Source: Mucilaginibacter sp.
GTDB taxonomy: Bacteria; Bacteroidota; Bacteroidia; Sphingobacteriales; Sphingobacteriaceae
Reading direction: 5' to 3'
Assembly: GCA_025934475.1 (NCBI GenBank)
Contig: JAICXZ010000122.1
Coordinates: 1 to 7,802 of the forward strand
Length of the DNA stretch: 7,802 nucleotides
Shown: positions 1 through 5,331 of the stretch, in pieces
Position numbering within the stretch: position 1 is the first letter of the stretch
Layout: every line of letters begins with the position of its first letter
Program-made: the position numbers and the translations under genes
Notes under the pieces: generated by a model
Told to the model about the DNA's origin: nothing
The model's input: the letters and a program-made list of their open reading frames with translations, nothing else
Database searches by the model: none

Positions 1-360
1 ACCACCGGCACTATCATGGGCTGCTCTACTTTTTTGAAGGAGAAAAATCCAAATATTCAAATTATCGGTTGCCAACCAACCGAAGGCTCATCCATACCGG
101 GCATCAGGCGCTGGCCCGAGGCCTACCTGCCCAAAATATTCGATCCATCACGCGTGGACGAGGTTAGAGACGTAACGCAGGAAGAAGCGACCGAAACTGC
201 GCGGCAGCTGGCTAAGAAGGAAGGCATATTTGCAGGCATGAGCAGCGGGGGCGCTGCGGCCGCTGCCATCAAACTTGCGGGTGAGTTGAAAGAAGGCGTC
301 GTCGTATTTATCTGCTGCGACCGTGGAGACCGTTATTTAAGCAGTAATTTATTCGGATAA
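1..360 (+). CDS. cysM: Cysteine synthase B (O-acetylserine sulfhydrylase), C-terminal part
   Basis: Partial gene; the open frame enters from the left edge, so the start, the PLP-binding lysine and the N-terminal domain lie outside. The enzyme makes L-cysteine from O-acetylserine and sulfide (CysM types can also use thiosulfate) in the cytoplasm. The visible 119 residues begin with TTGTIMG, which corresponds to the PLP phosphate-binding loop; TTGT rather than TGGT points to the CysM rather than the CysK branch. Other conserved CysM stretches are GCQPTEGSSIPGIRRWP, the GIFAGMSSGGAAAAA segment whose serine contacts the cofactor ring nitrogen, and the CCDRGDRYLSSNLF end. The protein stops right after this last motif, a little shorter at the C-terminus than E. 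coli CysM. A likely terminator follows 12 nt after the stop. Family assignment is firm; preference for thiosulfate is not shown by the sequence. Confidence 0.93.
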   Translation, partial: TTGTIMGCSTFLKEKNPNIQIIGCQPTEGSSIPGIRRWPEAYLPKIFDPSRVDEVRDVTQEEATETARQLAKKEGIFAGMSSGGAAAAAIKLAGELKEGVVVFICCDRGDRYLSSNLFG

Positions 361-372
361 AGGAGTTGTTAA

Positions 373-401
373 CAGTTTAGTATCACAAACTGGCTTTTTT
401 T
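373..401 (+). terminator. Intrinsic terminator of cysM
   Basis: A 6-bp perfect stem (CAGTTT at 373-378 with AAACTG at 387-392, 8-nt loop) is followed by GC and seven T residues at 395-401. It lies 12 nt after the cysM stop on the same strand. The stem is short and AT-rich, so efficiency is uncertain, but position and T-tract fit rho-independent termination. Confidence 0.6.
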
Positions 402-421
402 ATCAATATGTTGATAAAAAA
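396..421. repeat. Perfect 11-bp inverted repeat
   Basis: TTTTTTATCAA at 396-406 and its exact reverse complement TTGATAAAAAA at 411-421 flank a 4-nt loop (TATG). The left arm shares its T-run with the T-tract of the preceding terminator hairpin. It could be a second, AT-rich hairpin reinforcing termination in either direction, or a protein-binding palindrome. Confidence 0.5.
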
Positions 422-468
422 TGTCAAAAAATATTAAAAAAATATTAGTCTGGTTCCCCGATAGATTT

Positions 469-476
469 TATATTTG
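469..476 (+). promoter_or_regulatory. Bacteroidota-type -7 promoter box
   Basis: TATATTTG exactly matches the Bacteroidota primary sigma -7 consensus TAnnTTTG. Expected transcription start is about 481-483. No good TTTG/TTG -33 element is seen about 20 bp upstream. The nearest annotated plus-strand gene begins more than 250 nt downstream, beyond a terminator hairpin at 557-585, so the box may drive a short RNA rather than that gene. Confidence 0.4.
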
Positions 477-482
477 TAACAG

Positions 483-586
483 ATTCATTATAAATCTACA
501 AACACACACTCCGTTCTTTATGGTTTAATTATGAGTTCAGTTAATTATTGAGAAGAAGAGAGAAAGCCCCAAACTTTCTCTTTTTC
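483..586 (+). ncRNA. Candidate small RNA or attenuated leader
   Basis: This roughly 100-nt stretch is bounded by a consensus -7 box just upstream and an intrinsic-terminator-like hairpin at its 3' end. Two further weak hairpins are possible: an AGATT/AATCT pairing near 482-497, and TAATTA arms around a 10-nt loop near 528-548. It matches no RNA family I can name. It may be an independent small RNA, or the 5' leader of the PepSY-like gene at 734 with a premature terminator. Both ends are inferred from motifs only. Confidence 0.3.
557..585 (+). terminator. Intrinsic terminator-like hairpin
   Basis: GAGAAAG at 560-566 pairs perfectly with CTTTCTC at 574-580 around a 7-nt loop (CCCCAAA). The stem can extend outward by A-T and G-T pairs. 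Five T residues (581-585) follow directly, then more pyrimidines. The T-tract geometry favours the plus strand. It sits about 150 nt before the next gene, and some 170 nt past the cysM terminator, so it probably ends a separate short transcript starting near 483. Confidence 0.55.
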
Positions 587-703
587 CTTTTTATGCCCCC
601 CTGGCAACCCATCAAAATTGCCGTTTCCGGGCGTTGTGTACGGTAACACTAAATCTTCAAAATTTCTCCAAACACATTCCAAATTTCCTCCAACTTGCCT
701 GTT

Positions 704-711
704 TATACTTG
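704..711 (+). promoter_or_regulatory. Possible -7 promoter box of the PepSY-like gene
   Basis: TATACTTG differs from TAnnTTTG at one base and lies 22 nt before the ATG at 734, which would give a leader of about 15 nt. No clear -33 box is seen. If real, it makes the PepSY-like gene independent of the upstream box at 469-476. Confidence 0.3.
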
Positions 712-733
712 ATCTAACCATATCAAAAGCCAC

Positions 734-1162
734 ATGAAAAAGATCATTTTGTTTTCCGCCATTATTGCATTCGCTGCAAATTATGCCTTCGCCCAAGACC
801 TGAAAAGTGAGGACGTGCCCACCGTGGTAAAAGCCGCTCTGGCAAAAAAATACCCCAAAGCCACCAAAGTAAGCTGGGAAAAAGAAAAAGGAAACTATGA
901 AGCCAACTGGGGCGGGAAATCCGGCGAAGACACATCGGTGCAATTTACGCCTGCCGGCAATTTTGTTGAAGAAGTGGATGCCATCCCTGTAAGTCAATTA
1001 CCGCCGGCTGTTTCGGCGTATGTCAAAGCAAATTATAAGGGAGCAAAAATCAGGGAAGGTGGAAAAGTCACCGATGCCCAGGGCCGGAAAATGTTCGAAG
1101 CTGAGATCAAAAGCAAGGACCTGATTTTTGATGAAAAGGGCAGTTTTGTAAAAGTTGATTAA
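734..1162 (+). CDS. Secreted PepSY-like domain protein
   Basis: 142-residue exported protein. Residues 1-20 form a signal peptide (MKK start, hydrophobic core, AFA before a likely cleavage at residue 20/21), so the mature protein is probably periplasmic. The rest reads as two tandem PepSY-like units: about 27-81 (VPTVVKAALAKKYP, then a VSWEKEKGNYEANW strand, then FTPAGNFVEE) and about 89-142 (LPPAVSAYVKANYKGAKI, then FEAEIKSKDLIFDEKGSFVKV). Each has an amphipathic helix followed by beta strands that end in a 'xG.f' hairpin. This is the common Bacteroidota family of small secreted PepSY-like (DUF2874-type) proteins, often induced by stress and of unknown biochemical role. No catalytic or metal-binding motif is visible. 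It ends 3 nt from the stop of the convergent TetR-family gene, with no terminator between them. Fold assignment is good; function is unknown. Confidence 0.8.
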   Translation: MKKIILFSAIIAFAANYAFAQDLKSEDVPTVVKAALAKKYPKATKVSWEKEKGNYEANWGGKSGEDTSVQFTPAGNFVEEVDAIPVSQLPPAVSAYVKANYKGAKIREGGKVTDAQGRKMFEAEIKSKDLIFDEKGSFVKVD

Positions 1163-1165
1163 ATG

Positions 1166-1759
1166 CTATCTGGCCAGCCTGGTCTGAATCAGCTCCTCCA
1201 ACTGGTCCAGGCTTTGGTCAAGATAGCTCCTGTCGCCTGATATTTTGGATAGGGTAAATCCACCTTCAATCATTGCGATCATGAGCGAGGCAAAGTCGTT
1301 GCTGCCTACTTCGTTCTTGAATTCGCCCTGCATTTTGCCTTGCTGGATGATGGCCGAGATGCTTTTATGCCAGCGGCTGAGGGCGCCGCTCACTTTTTCT
1401 TTGAGTTGCGGATGGGTGTCGTCAACTTCGCAACCTATATTGATAATAGGGCAGCCGTCTGCCAGCACCGGCATCTGCATACCTTCACGGTAAACGGCAA
1501 TAAAAGCCTTTAGCTTCCCGGTCGCTGTCCGCTCGGTGGCCTGCAATCCCCTCACCTGCTCCACCAATTTAGTCATGTTATGATCAAAAGCCGCTATGGC
1601 CACCTCGTCCTTATCCTCGAAGTTACCATAGATGGAACCCTTAGTAAGGCCGGTAGCGTCAGTCATGTCCGTTAACGATGTTCCGGCGAACCCTTTCCGG
1701 TTAAATATCGGGGCAGTTTTTTCGGTAATAAAGGCTTTAGTGCGATCAGCTTTTTTCAT
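1166..1759 (-). CDS. TetR/AcrR-family transcriptional repressor
   Basis: 197 residues, a normal length for the family. The N-terminal DNA-binding domain spans about 6-52; the helix-turn-helix is around 27-46 (TSLTDMTDATGLTKGSIYGNF), with the typical GSIYGNFEDKDEV recognition-helix end. The C-terminal ligand and dimer domain (about 75-195) contains DGCPIINIGCEVDD at 101-114, resembling the GC..xN..xE segment of NemR/YxaF-like subfamilies. Two cysteines there (C103, C110) could sense electrophiles or oxidants, but that is only an inference. The ATG at 1757-1759 gives a standard MKK-start TetR N-terminus. A strong palindrome overlapping its promoter region (1867-1880) suggests autorepression. 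No divergent target gene adjoins it: the gene behind it is on the same strand and the gene in front is convergent, so targets beyond itself may lie elsewhere. Confidence 0.9.
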   Translation of the reverse strand: MKKADRTKAFITEKTAPIFNRKGFAGTSLTDMTDATGLTKGSIYGNFEDKDEVAIAAFDHNMTKLVEQVRGLQATERTATGKLKAFIAVYREGMQMPVLADGCPIINIGCEVDDTHPQLKEKVSGALSRWHKSISAIIQQGKMQGEFKNEVGSNDFASLMIAMIEGGFTLSKISGDRSYLDQSLDQLEELIQTRLAR

Positions 1760-1763
1760 GGGG

Positions 1764-1799
1764 TGAGTTGATTGGGTTGACTAAGTTGATTGAGTTAGA
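1764..1799. repeat. Left arm: four tandem 9-bp units (TRRGTTGAY)
   Basis: Units at 1764-1772, 1773-1781, 1782-1790 and 1791-1799 read TGAGTTGAT, TGGGTTGAC, TAAGTTGAT and TGAGTTAGA. The array lies immediately upstream of the TetR-family start codon, in its transcribed leader. It is the inverted partner of the array at 1901-1940; a 13-bp stretch, GTTGATTGAGTTA (1785-1797), has an exact reverse complement at 1917-1929. Confidence 0.7.
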
Positions 1800-1857
1800 T
1801 TATTTAAATAGCGATTAGTGAGTGGTCAATAGTCAATGCATTTATTTAATCGATTCA

Positions 1858-1865
1858 CAAATATA
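1858..1865 (-). promoter_or_regulatory. -7 promoter box of the TetR-family gene
   Basis: On the minus strand this reads TATATTTG, an exact match to TAnnTTTG. It would start transcription near 1852 and give a leader of about 90 nt containing the left repeat arm. The operator-like palindrome lies 1 bp upstream, between -7 and the expected -33 position. No good -33 motif is visible. Confidence 0.5.
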
Positions 1866-1866
1866 G

Positions 1867-1880
1867 ATACCTATCGGTAT
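1867..1880. promoter_or_regulatory. TetR-type operator palindrome
   Basis: ATACCTATCGGTAT is symmetric at 12 of 14 positions (ATACC..AT..GGTAT type), with some further A/T symmetry outside. Known operators of NemR-type TetR proteins have the same ACC-N4-GGT core. It touches the -7 box of the TetR-family gene, so a bound repressor would block that promoter. It is assigned to the adjacent regulator by position and shape only. Confidence 0.55.
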
Positions 1881-1900
1881 TTATCCCTGACTAAGGAAGT

Positions 1901-1940
1901 AACTTAATCAACCACTTAACTCAATCAACGTAATCAACCA
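1901..1940. repeat. Right arm: inverted array of 9-bp units
   Basis: Read on the minus strand, this holds GTTGATTAC, GTTGATTGA, GTTAAGTG (one base short) and GTTGATTAA, the same GTTGATTRR consensus as the array at 1764-1799 but in the opposite orientation. It begins directly after the esterase stop codon. An exact 13-bp inverted match to the left arm lies at 1917-1929. Confidence 0.65.
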
Positions 1941-3173
1941 TTATTTGGTTAACGCCTCCAGCTTCTTCTGCGTAGCGGGATTTTTCTGAATCTTGAGCGA
2001 CTTTTTATAATACTCAATCGCTTTAGCTTTATCGTGCTGGTCGCTGTAATAATCGCCCATACTGTCGTAGACATTAGCACTATTGGGATAATTTTTGACG
2101 TTCAGAGAAAATAGCGAATAAGCTTTTGTTTTCTCGCCGCTGCCCATGTAATAATAAGCTATCTCGTTTATTACCTGTTCGGGGGGTAATATTTTAAAAC
2201 CCATTCGGTTTGAAACATCGTCGTAATGTTCGGTAAAAATTGGTGCAGGGTCTATCTTTCCATGAATGTCTTCTATCTTACTCTCCTTATCCTTTGGCAT
2301 CCGGTAAAAGTCGAATATGAAGCGCAATCCATCATAAGTCGCAATCATAGGCACCGAACTGTGGTCATCGTCCTTGTAATACCGGTATGTCCATCTCAAT
2401 CCATTGTTTTTACTGTGTTGAAAGGTATCCTTTAACGCCAGTATCGAACGGATATGCCCGGTTTTACCCGAACTATCCAGTCGCACCTGCAACGTATCCA
2501 TTCCGGCCGGCATGGTATTGGCGATGCCCAAATATAATGCCTTGCCCGAAAACTTAGTTTGATTCAATGCCTTTCCGGCCTCCCCTAGCAGCTTTCGTTT
2601 ATCCCACCACATGCTGGGGTCGATGACGATATAAGAATTGAACATATCGGGGTGATGCACCACAATATTCATCGCCGTCAATCCGCCAAAGGAGTGCCCT
2701 ACCAGCATTTTATATGGTGCCGGATGATAGGCCGAATCAATGTGATGTATCAGTTCCTTTTCAATAAACGACTCAAATTTTTCACCGCCGCCTGATGCCT
2801 TAAATCCATCTACCTTAGCACCGTCGGGGCCATATAGTGAATTTGTTGGGGTCAAGTCGCGGGTACGATCGGTATTCAGGATACCGACCACAATCATTTG
2901 GGGTATCAGCGTATTGCCATTGGCTTCGCTTAGCTGCTGCACCATGCCTACTACAGTATTAAAGTGTGTATCACCATCGAGCAGATAAAGAACCGGATAA
3001 TGCTTGTCCGGGTCATTTGCACCATCTGGCGTGTGGATCCATATCTCACGCTTCTCGCCCAGTATTTTAGAATAGAAGCTTATAATTTTTCCGGTGGTCA
3101 CCTTATTTTCCTTAATGGGAACGGTACAGGCTGCCATCGAAAATAGCAGGGCAACAAATAGAAGCTTTTTCAT
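1941..3173 (-). CDS. Lipoprotein alpha/beta-hydrolase (esterase family) with C-terminal TPR
   Basis: 410 residues. The N-terminus (MKKLLFVALLFSMAAC) looks like a lipoprotein signal with the lipidated cysteine at 16; methionine at -3 makes the lipobox slightly atypical. Residues about 28-290 form a putative-esterase (PF00756, Fes/esterase D-like) domain: YPVLYLLDGDTHF at 59-71, nucleophile elbow GHSFGG at 159-164 (Ser161), IDPSMWWD at 184-191, and DDDHSSVP at 268-275 with the likely catalytic His271. The acid residue cannot be fixed by eye. Residues about 333-410 hold roughly two TPR units (AYYYMGSGEKTKAYSLF, then YDSMGDYYSDQHDKAKAIEYYKKSL). Such proteins cleave esters, and some relatives act on siderophores or acylated sugars; the substrate here is not evident. 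The cell-envelope location is inferred from the signal. It is divergent from the EcsC-like gene, with 98 bp between. Confidence 0.85.
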   Translation of the reverse strand: MKKLLFVALLFSMAACTVPIKENKVTTGKIISFYSKILGEKREIWIHTPDGANDPDKHYPVLYLLDGDTHFNTVVGMVQQLSEANGNTLIPQMIVVGILNTDRTRDLTPTNSLYGPDGAKVDGFKASGGGEKFESFIEKELIHHIDSAYHPAPYKMLVGHSFGGLTAMNIVVHHPDMFNSYIVIDPSMWWDKRKLLGEAGKALNQTKFSGKALYLGIANTMPAGMDTLQVRLDSSGKTGHIRSILALKDTFQHSKNNGLRWTYRYYKDDDHSSVPMIATYDGLRFIFDFYRMPKDKESKIEDIHGKIDPAPIFTEHYDDVSNRMGFKILPPEQVINEIAYYYMGSGEKTKAYSLFSLNVKNYPNSANVYDSMGDYYSDQHDKAKAIEYYKKSLKIQKNPATQKKLEALTK

Positions 3174-3180
3174 GTGAGGT

Positions 3181-3188
3181 TAAGTTTG
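3181..3188 (+). promoter_or_regulatory. Possible -7 box of the EcsC-like gene
   Basis: TAAGTTTG matches TAnnTTTG exactly and would start transcription near 3194, giving a leader of about 78 nt that contains the interlocked inverted repeats at 3230-3264. The expected -33 region falls inside the start of the divergent esterase gene and shows no clear TTG. Confidence 0.3.
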
Positions 3189-3229
3189 ACTATCACTAAG
3201 CTATCGATTAAATCAGCTTTTTACAACAA

Positions 3230-3264
3230 AACGGATAATACAGGTGTTAATCCGTTATAACCTG
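3230..3264 (+). repeat. Two interlocked inverted repeats in the leader of the EcsC-like gene
   Basis: AACGGAT (3230-3236) pairs with ATCCGTT (3250-3256), and CAGGT (3241-3245) pairs with ACCTG (3260-3264). The second left arm sits in the loop of the first, the topology of an H-type pseudoknot if transcribed. The CAGGT repeat also forms a partly symmetric DNA site. It ends 7 nt before the start codon at 3272, where a fold could affect translation initiation. Confidence 0.4.
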
Positions 3265-3271
3265 AAAAATT

Positions 3272-3832
3272 ATGGCCGATCTAAAACAAATGGTATCGCG
3301 CATTGCGCTCGATCTTGAAGATAAGTCACAGGAAGGCTTTAAGAAGCTTTTCACCAATGTCGATCAGCTTAAAGTAAAGCAGAGTGTCGACCGGTTAGGC
3401 ATCGATAAATTTATCGAGCATTGCGCCCGCATGGCCGCTGTAAGCGGAGCAATTGCAGGGGGCGGTGGCGCCGTAACCATTGCGGTGGGTATCCCGCTCG
3501 ACCTGGTGAACCTCATTTCGCAACAGATCAGGGTTAGCCTGGGGATTATCTATCATACACGCGGAGCCTACGAAATCACTTTCGATGAATTCCTATCCAT
3601 TATGGCCGCCGCCCTGCAAATTGAGGCCGGCGTTGCGATCACCAAAAGCGTGCTGGAACGCATGTCGGAACGGTTGTTGATGCGCCTGGGCACCAAAACG
3701 GCGGCACGGTTAATACCCGTTGTTGGTGGCGCAATAGGTGGCGTGGCAAACTACCTTTTCATCAAACGCATGGCCGAAGCTGTTAAACGCATGCAGCCAC
3801 GGTATCAGCCGGTAATGATTCATATTGAATGA
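3272..3832 (+). CDS. EcsC-like protein
   Basis: 186 residues without a signal peptide. Residues about 52-92 form a glycine-rich hydrophobic segment (SGAIAGGGGAVTIAVGIPLDLVNLISQQIRVSLGI). A second one at about 142-164 (TAARLIPVVGGAIGGVANYLFIKRM) carries the IPVVGGAIGG.xNY signature seen in EcsC-family proteins. The family is named after the third gene of the Bacillus ecs transporter locus and its biochemical role is unknown; the hydrophobic segments suggest membrane association. The length is shorter than Bacillus EcsC (around 230-240 residues), but many stand-alone homologues are of this size. There is no transporter gene beside it, so no link to an Ecs-like ABC system can be made. The ATG is the first in frame after the 98-bp divergent gap. 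Family call is moderately sure; function unknown. Confidence 0.65.
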   Translation: MADLKQMVSRIALDLEDKSQEGFKKLFTNVDQLKVKQSVDRLGIDKFIEHCARMAAVSGAIAGGGGAVTIAVGIPLDLVNLISQQIRVSLGIIYHTRGAYEITFDEFLSIMAAALQIEAGVAITKSVLERMSERLLMRLGTKTAARLIPVVGGAIGGVANYLFIKRMAEAVKRMQPRYQPVMIHIE

Positions 3833-3915
3833 TTTTTTGATGTCAGAGGTCAAATGTCGGATTTGCACCTTTTAAATTCCAATTTAGGCTTGTAGCTATT
3901 TAGCGCTTTTTACGA

Positions 3916-4704
3916 TTATGCGCTGATGCTGCTTTTCTTGCCAAAACGCCGGAAGGCGAATGCTAATTGCTCAAAGTAACTATACACGGGGTACTTTTCT
4001 ATCCCTCTGAAACCATATATGGGGCGCTCGTCGGGCCCGGGTAGATAGGCGGTGTGCCAAATCCAATCCCAAACAGAGAATTTGGTCGAAAAGTTACATC
4101 CCCTTCCATCCACAACGTGATGGTGCCACCGGTGCAATTGCGGACCATTAAAAAAATAGATCAGCTTACCCTGGTTTACGTTGATGTTGGAGTGGTTATA
4201 CATCCCCCAAACCGCATCCAGGGTAACTTTAATGAGCGCTACCTCTGGTCGTGCTCCCAGCAAAACGATCGGGGCAAATTCTACAGTTTGAGCAATCAAT
4301 ATCTCCAGCGCGTGGGAACGAGAGCCAACTAACCAATCCACTTCAGGCGTGGCGTGCGCTGCCTCGTGGATGCGCCAGAAATACCTGTTGCGATGCTGGA
4401 TGCGGTGAAACCAGTATTGCCACAGATCGTGGGTAAAAAGAAATAATATTACCTGCAACACCAGCGGCCAATGCGTGATCAGGTGTAACCTGGAAACTGA
4501 TCCGTTTGCATCCATTGTGCGGATGATCCACGCAATCAACAGTCCAAGGAAATAGCTCTGCACCAGCGTATACCAAAAAAAGTCCATCCAAAAGCCCTTG
4601 CGGAATACTTTGTAGCCGACCTGGTAGGGAAAAGCCCGTTCGAGCAGGGCCAAAATTGCGGCCCAACCCACGATGATGATAAAAGAAATGTATTCCAGGC
4701 GCAT
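3916..4704 (-). CDS. Sterol desaturase / fatty acid hydroxylase superfamily membrane protein
   Basis: 262 residues, a typical length for the superfamily (PF04116). Hydrophobic segments lie at about 5-22, 40-62, 79-92 and 134-165. The di-iron histidine motifs are complete: HDLWQYWFHRIQH at 92-104, HEAAH at 113-117, HSN at 171-173 and HRWHHH at 191-196. Members use a di-iron centre to hydroxylate or desaturate lipid chains or sterol-like substrates in the membrane, with electrons from a separate donor. The substrate cannot be told from sequence; hopanoids, sterols, fatty acids and ether lipids are all used by relatives. It lies downstream of the GYD-domain gene on the same strand (119-bp gap) and converges on the EcsC-like gene. 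The start at 4704 gives a first helix directly after MRLEY and is preferred over an upstream out-of-frame ATG. Confidence 0.88.
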   Translation of the reverse strand: MRLEYISFIIIVGWAAILALLERAFPYQVGYKVFRKGFWMDFFWYTLVQSYFLGLLIAWIIRTMDANGSVSRLHLITHWPLVLQVILFLFTHDLWQYWFHRIQHRNRYFWRIHEAAHATPEVDWLVGSRSHALEILIAQTVEFAPIVLLGARPEVALIKVTLDAVWGMYNHSNINVNQGKLIYFFNGPQLHRWHHHVVDGRGCNFSTKFSVWDWIWHTAYLPGPDERPIYGFRGIEKYPVYSYFEQLAFAFRRFGKKSSISA

Positions 4705-4727
4705 GACAACTTAACTTGTGTGCCAAT

Positions 4728-4803
4728 GTAAAATTAGGCAACACAAAAGCACCTGTCTACCGTGTTCGCACGGTATTTGCCTACGGTTTTAACGTAAAAT
4801 TAG
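4728..4803. repeat. 10-bp direct repeat flanking a UUCG-type hairpin
   Basis: GTAAAATTAG occurs at 4728-4737 and again at 4794-4803. Between them, ACCGTG (4759-4764) and CACGGT (4769-4774) form a perfect 6-bp stem with a TTCG loop, a very stable tetraloop when read on the plus strand (CGAA on the minus). This fills much of the 119-bp gap between the GYD and hydroxylase genes. On the minus strand, both repeats contain TAATTTTA, one base from the TAnnTTTG box. The copy at 4729-4736 lies about 25 nt before the hydroxylase ATG and may be its promoter. No clean T-tract follows the hairpin on the minus strand. Confidence 0.4.
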
Positions 4804-4823
4804 ACGGGTTCGCCGGGCAGTGA

Positions 4824-5144
4824 CTATTTACCCGGGCCGCGGTAATCGACGCCTATTTTAACGGCACTATCGATATCCTCCGGATCAAGCAACAGGGTCG
4901 AGGATATTGCCGCGAGTCCGGACGCGTTTACATTCATCGCCAGCGCGGCCGCAGATATCGCATCCGGCATTTCGACGATCAGGTACGCATCAGATTCGCC
5001 GAAAGCGAAATAAAAACAATGCATTTTACCGCCAAGGTTATTGATAGACCTTTCTACAGCTTGCCTCCTGCTGGTACCACCAGCACTAAGCACACCTTTT
5101 GCCCCATCGGGGGAATAAGATGCTTTGATCAGAAACTTTGTCAT
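4824..5144 (-). CDS. GYD-domain protein
   Basis: 106 residues, close to the usual length of about 95-105 for this family (PF08734). Typical features are the N-terminal strand (MTKFLIKASYSPDGAKGVL), a helix with R/K residues (SRRQAVERSINNLGGKM), the strand HCFYFAFGESDAYLIVEMPD at 42-61, and the following helix DAISAAALAMNVNASG. The family's name motif G-Y-D is replaced by ESDAY here. It is a small ferredoxin-like-fold cytoplasmic protein of unknown function. There is no signal peptide or membrane segment. It is upstream of the sterol-desaturase-like gene on the same strand, but the 119-bp gap with a hairpin makes co-transcription uncertain. Family call is fairly sure; function unknown. Confidence 0.75.
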   Translation of the reverse strand: MTKFLIKASYSPDGAKGVLSAGGTSRRQAVERSINNLGGKMHCFYFAFGESDAYLIVEMPDAISAAALAMNVNASGLAAISSTLLLDPEDIDSAVKIGVDYRGPGK

Positions 5145-5177
5145 GACCTAATGTTTTGGGTTATCGGTGAATGATTA

Positions 5178-5194
5178 TGCCTGGGAGCCAGGCA
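5178..5194. repeat. Perfect 7-bp hairpin in the GYD leader
   Basis: TGCCTGG (5178-5184) and CCAGGCA (5188-5194) are exact reverse complements with a 3-nt spacer, GAG. It lies 34 nt upstream of the GYD start, so it would fall in the 5' leader if the promoter is near 5216-5223. It could be a leader hairpin or a protein-binding palindrome; no T-tract follows on either strand. Confidence 0.45.
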
Positions 5195-5304
5195 GATGGT
5201 TTATAATGGGTATTATAAAATTAACGAATTTTAGTCGGGATTTCCTAATATATTTTTCTGGGAATCAGTGGATTATTAGACAAGAAAACAAAGGCAAACA
5301 TCAA

Positions 5305-5331
5305 CGTCATGGCGAGGAACGACGCCATCTC
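5305..5331 (+). repeat. REP-like dispersed repeat, one half
   Basis: The sequence beginning CGTCATGGCGAGGAACGA and ending GCCATCTC closely follows a dispersed element found in many unrelated bacterial genomes, whose usual form is CGTCATTGCGAGGAACGAAG then CAATCTC. It contains an internal inverted repeat, ATGGCG (5309-5314) and CGCCAT (5323-5328). Full elements usually carry an inverted second half within about 100-150 bp; I see none here, so this looks like a solitary or decayed copy. Recognition is from memory of the motif. Confidence 0.5.

Noticed and set aside
545..997. 150-aa minus-strand open frame
   Set aside because: Overlaps the well-supported PepSY-like gene and the terminator region; the translation (FFFFPAYFGGFGVFF) is a typical antisense shadow with no family resemblance.
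1764..1940. CRISPR-like array
   Set aside because: Units are 9 bp, tandem without spacers, and in two opposite orientations; no cas genes nearby.
3873..3886. TAAATT-CC-AATTTA palindrome between the convergent EcsC-like and hydroxylase genes
   Set aside because: A 2-nt spacer cannot form a good RNA hairpin, it has no T-tract, and AT-rich palindromes of this length are expected by chance.
4343..4744. 133-aa minus-strand open frame overlapping the hydroxylase gene
   Set aside because: Frame-shifted shadow of the hydroxylase coding sequence; the hydroxylase frame carries the full set of di-iron histidine motifs.
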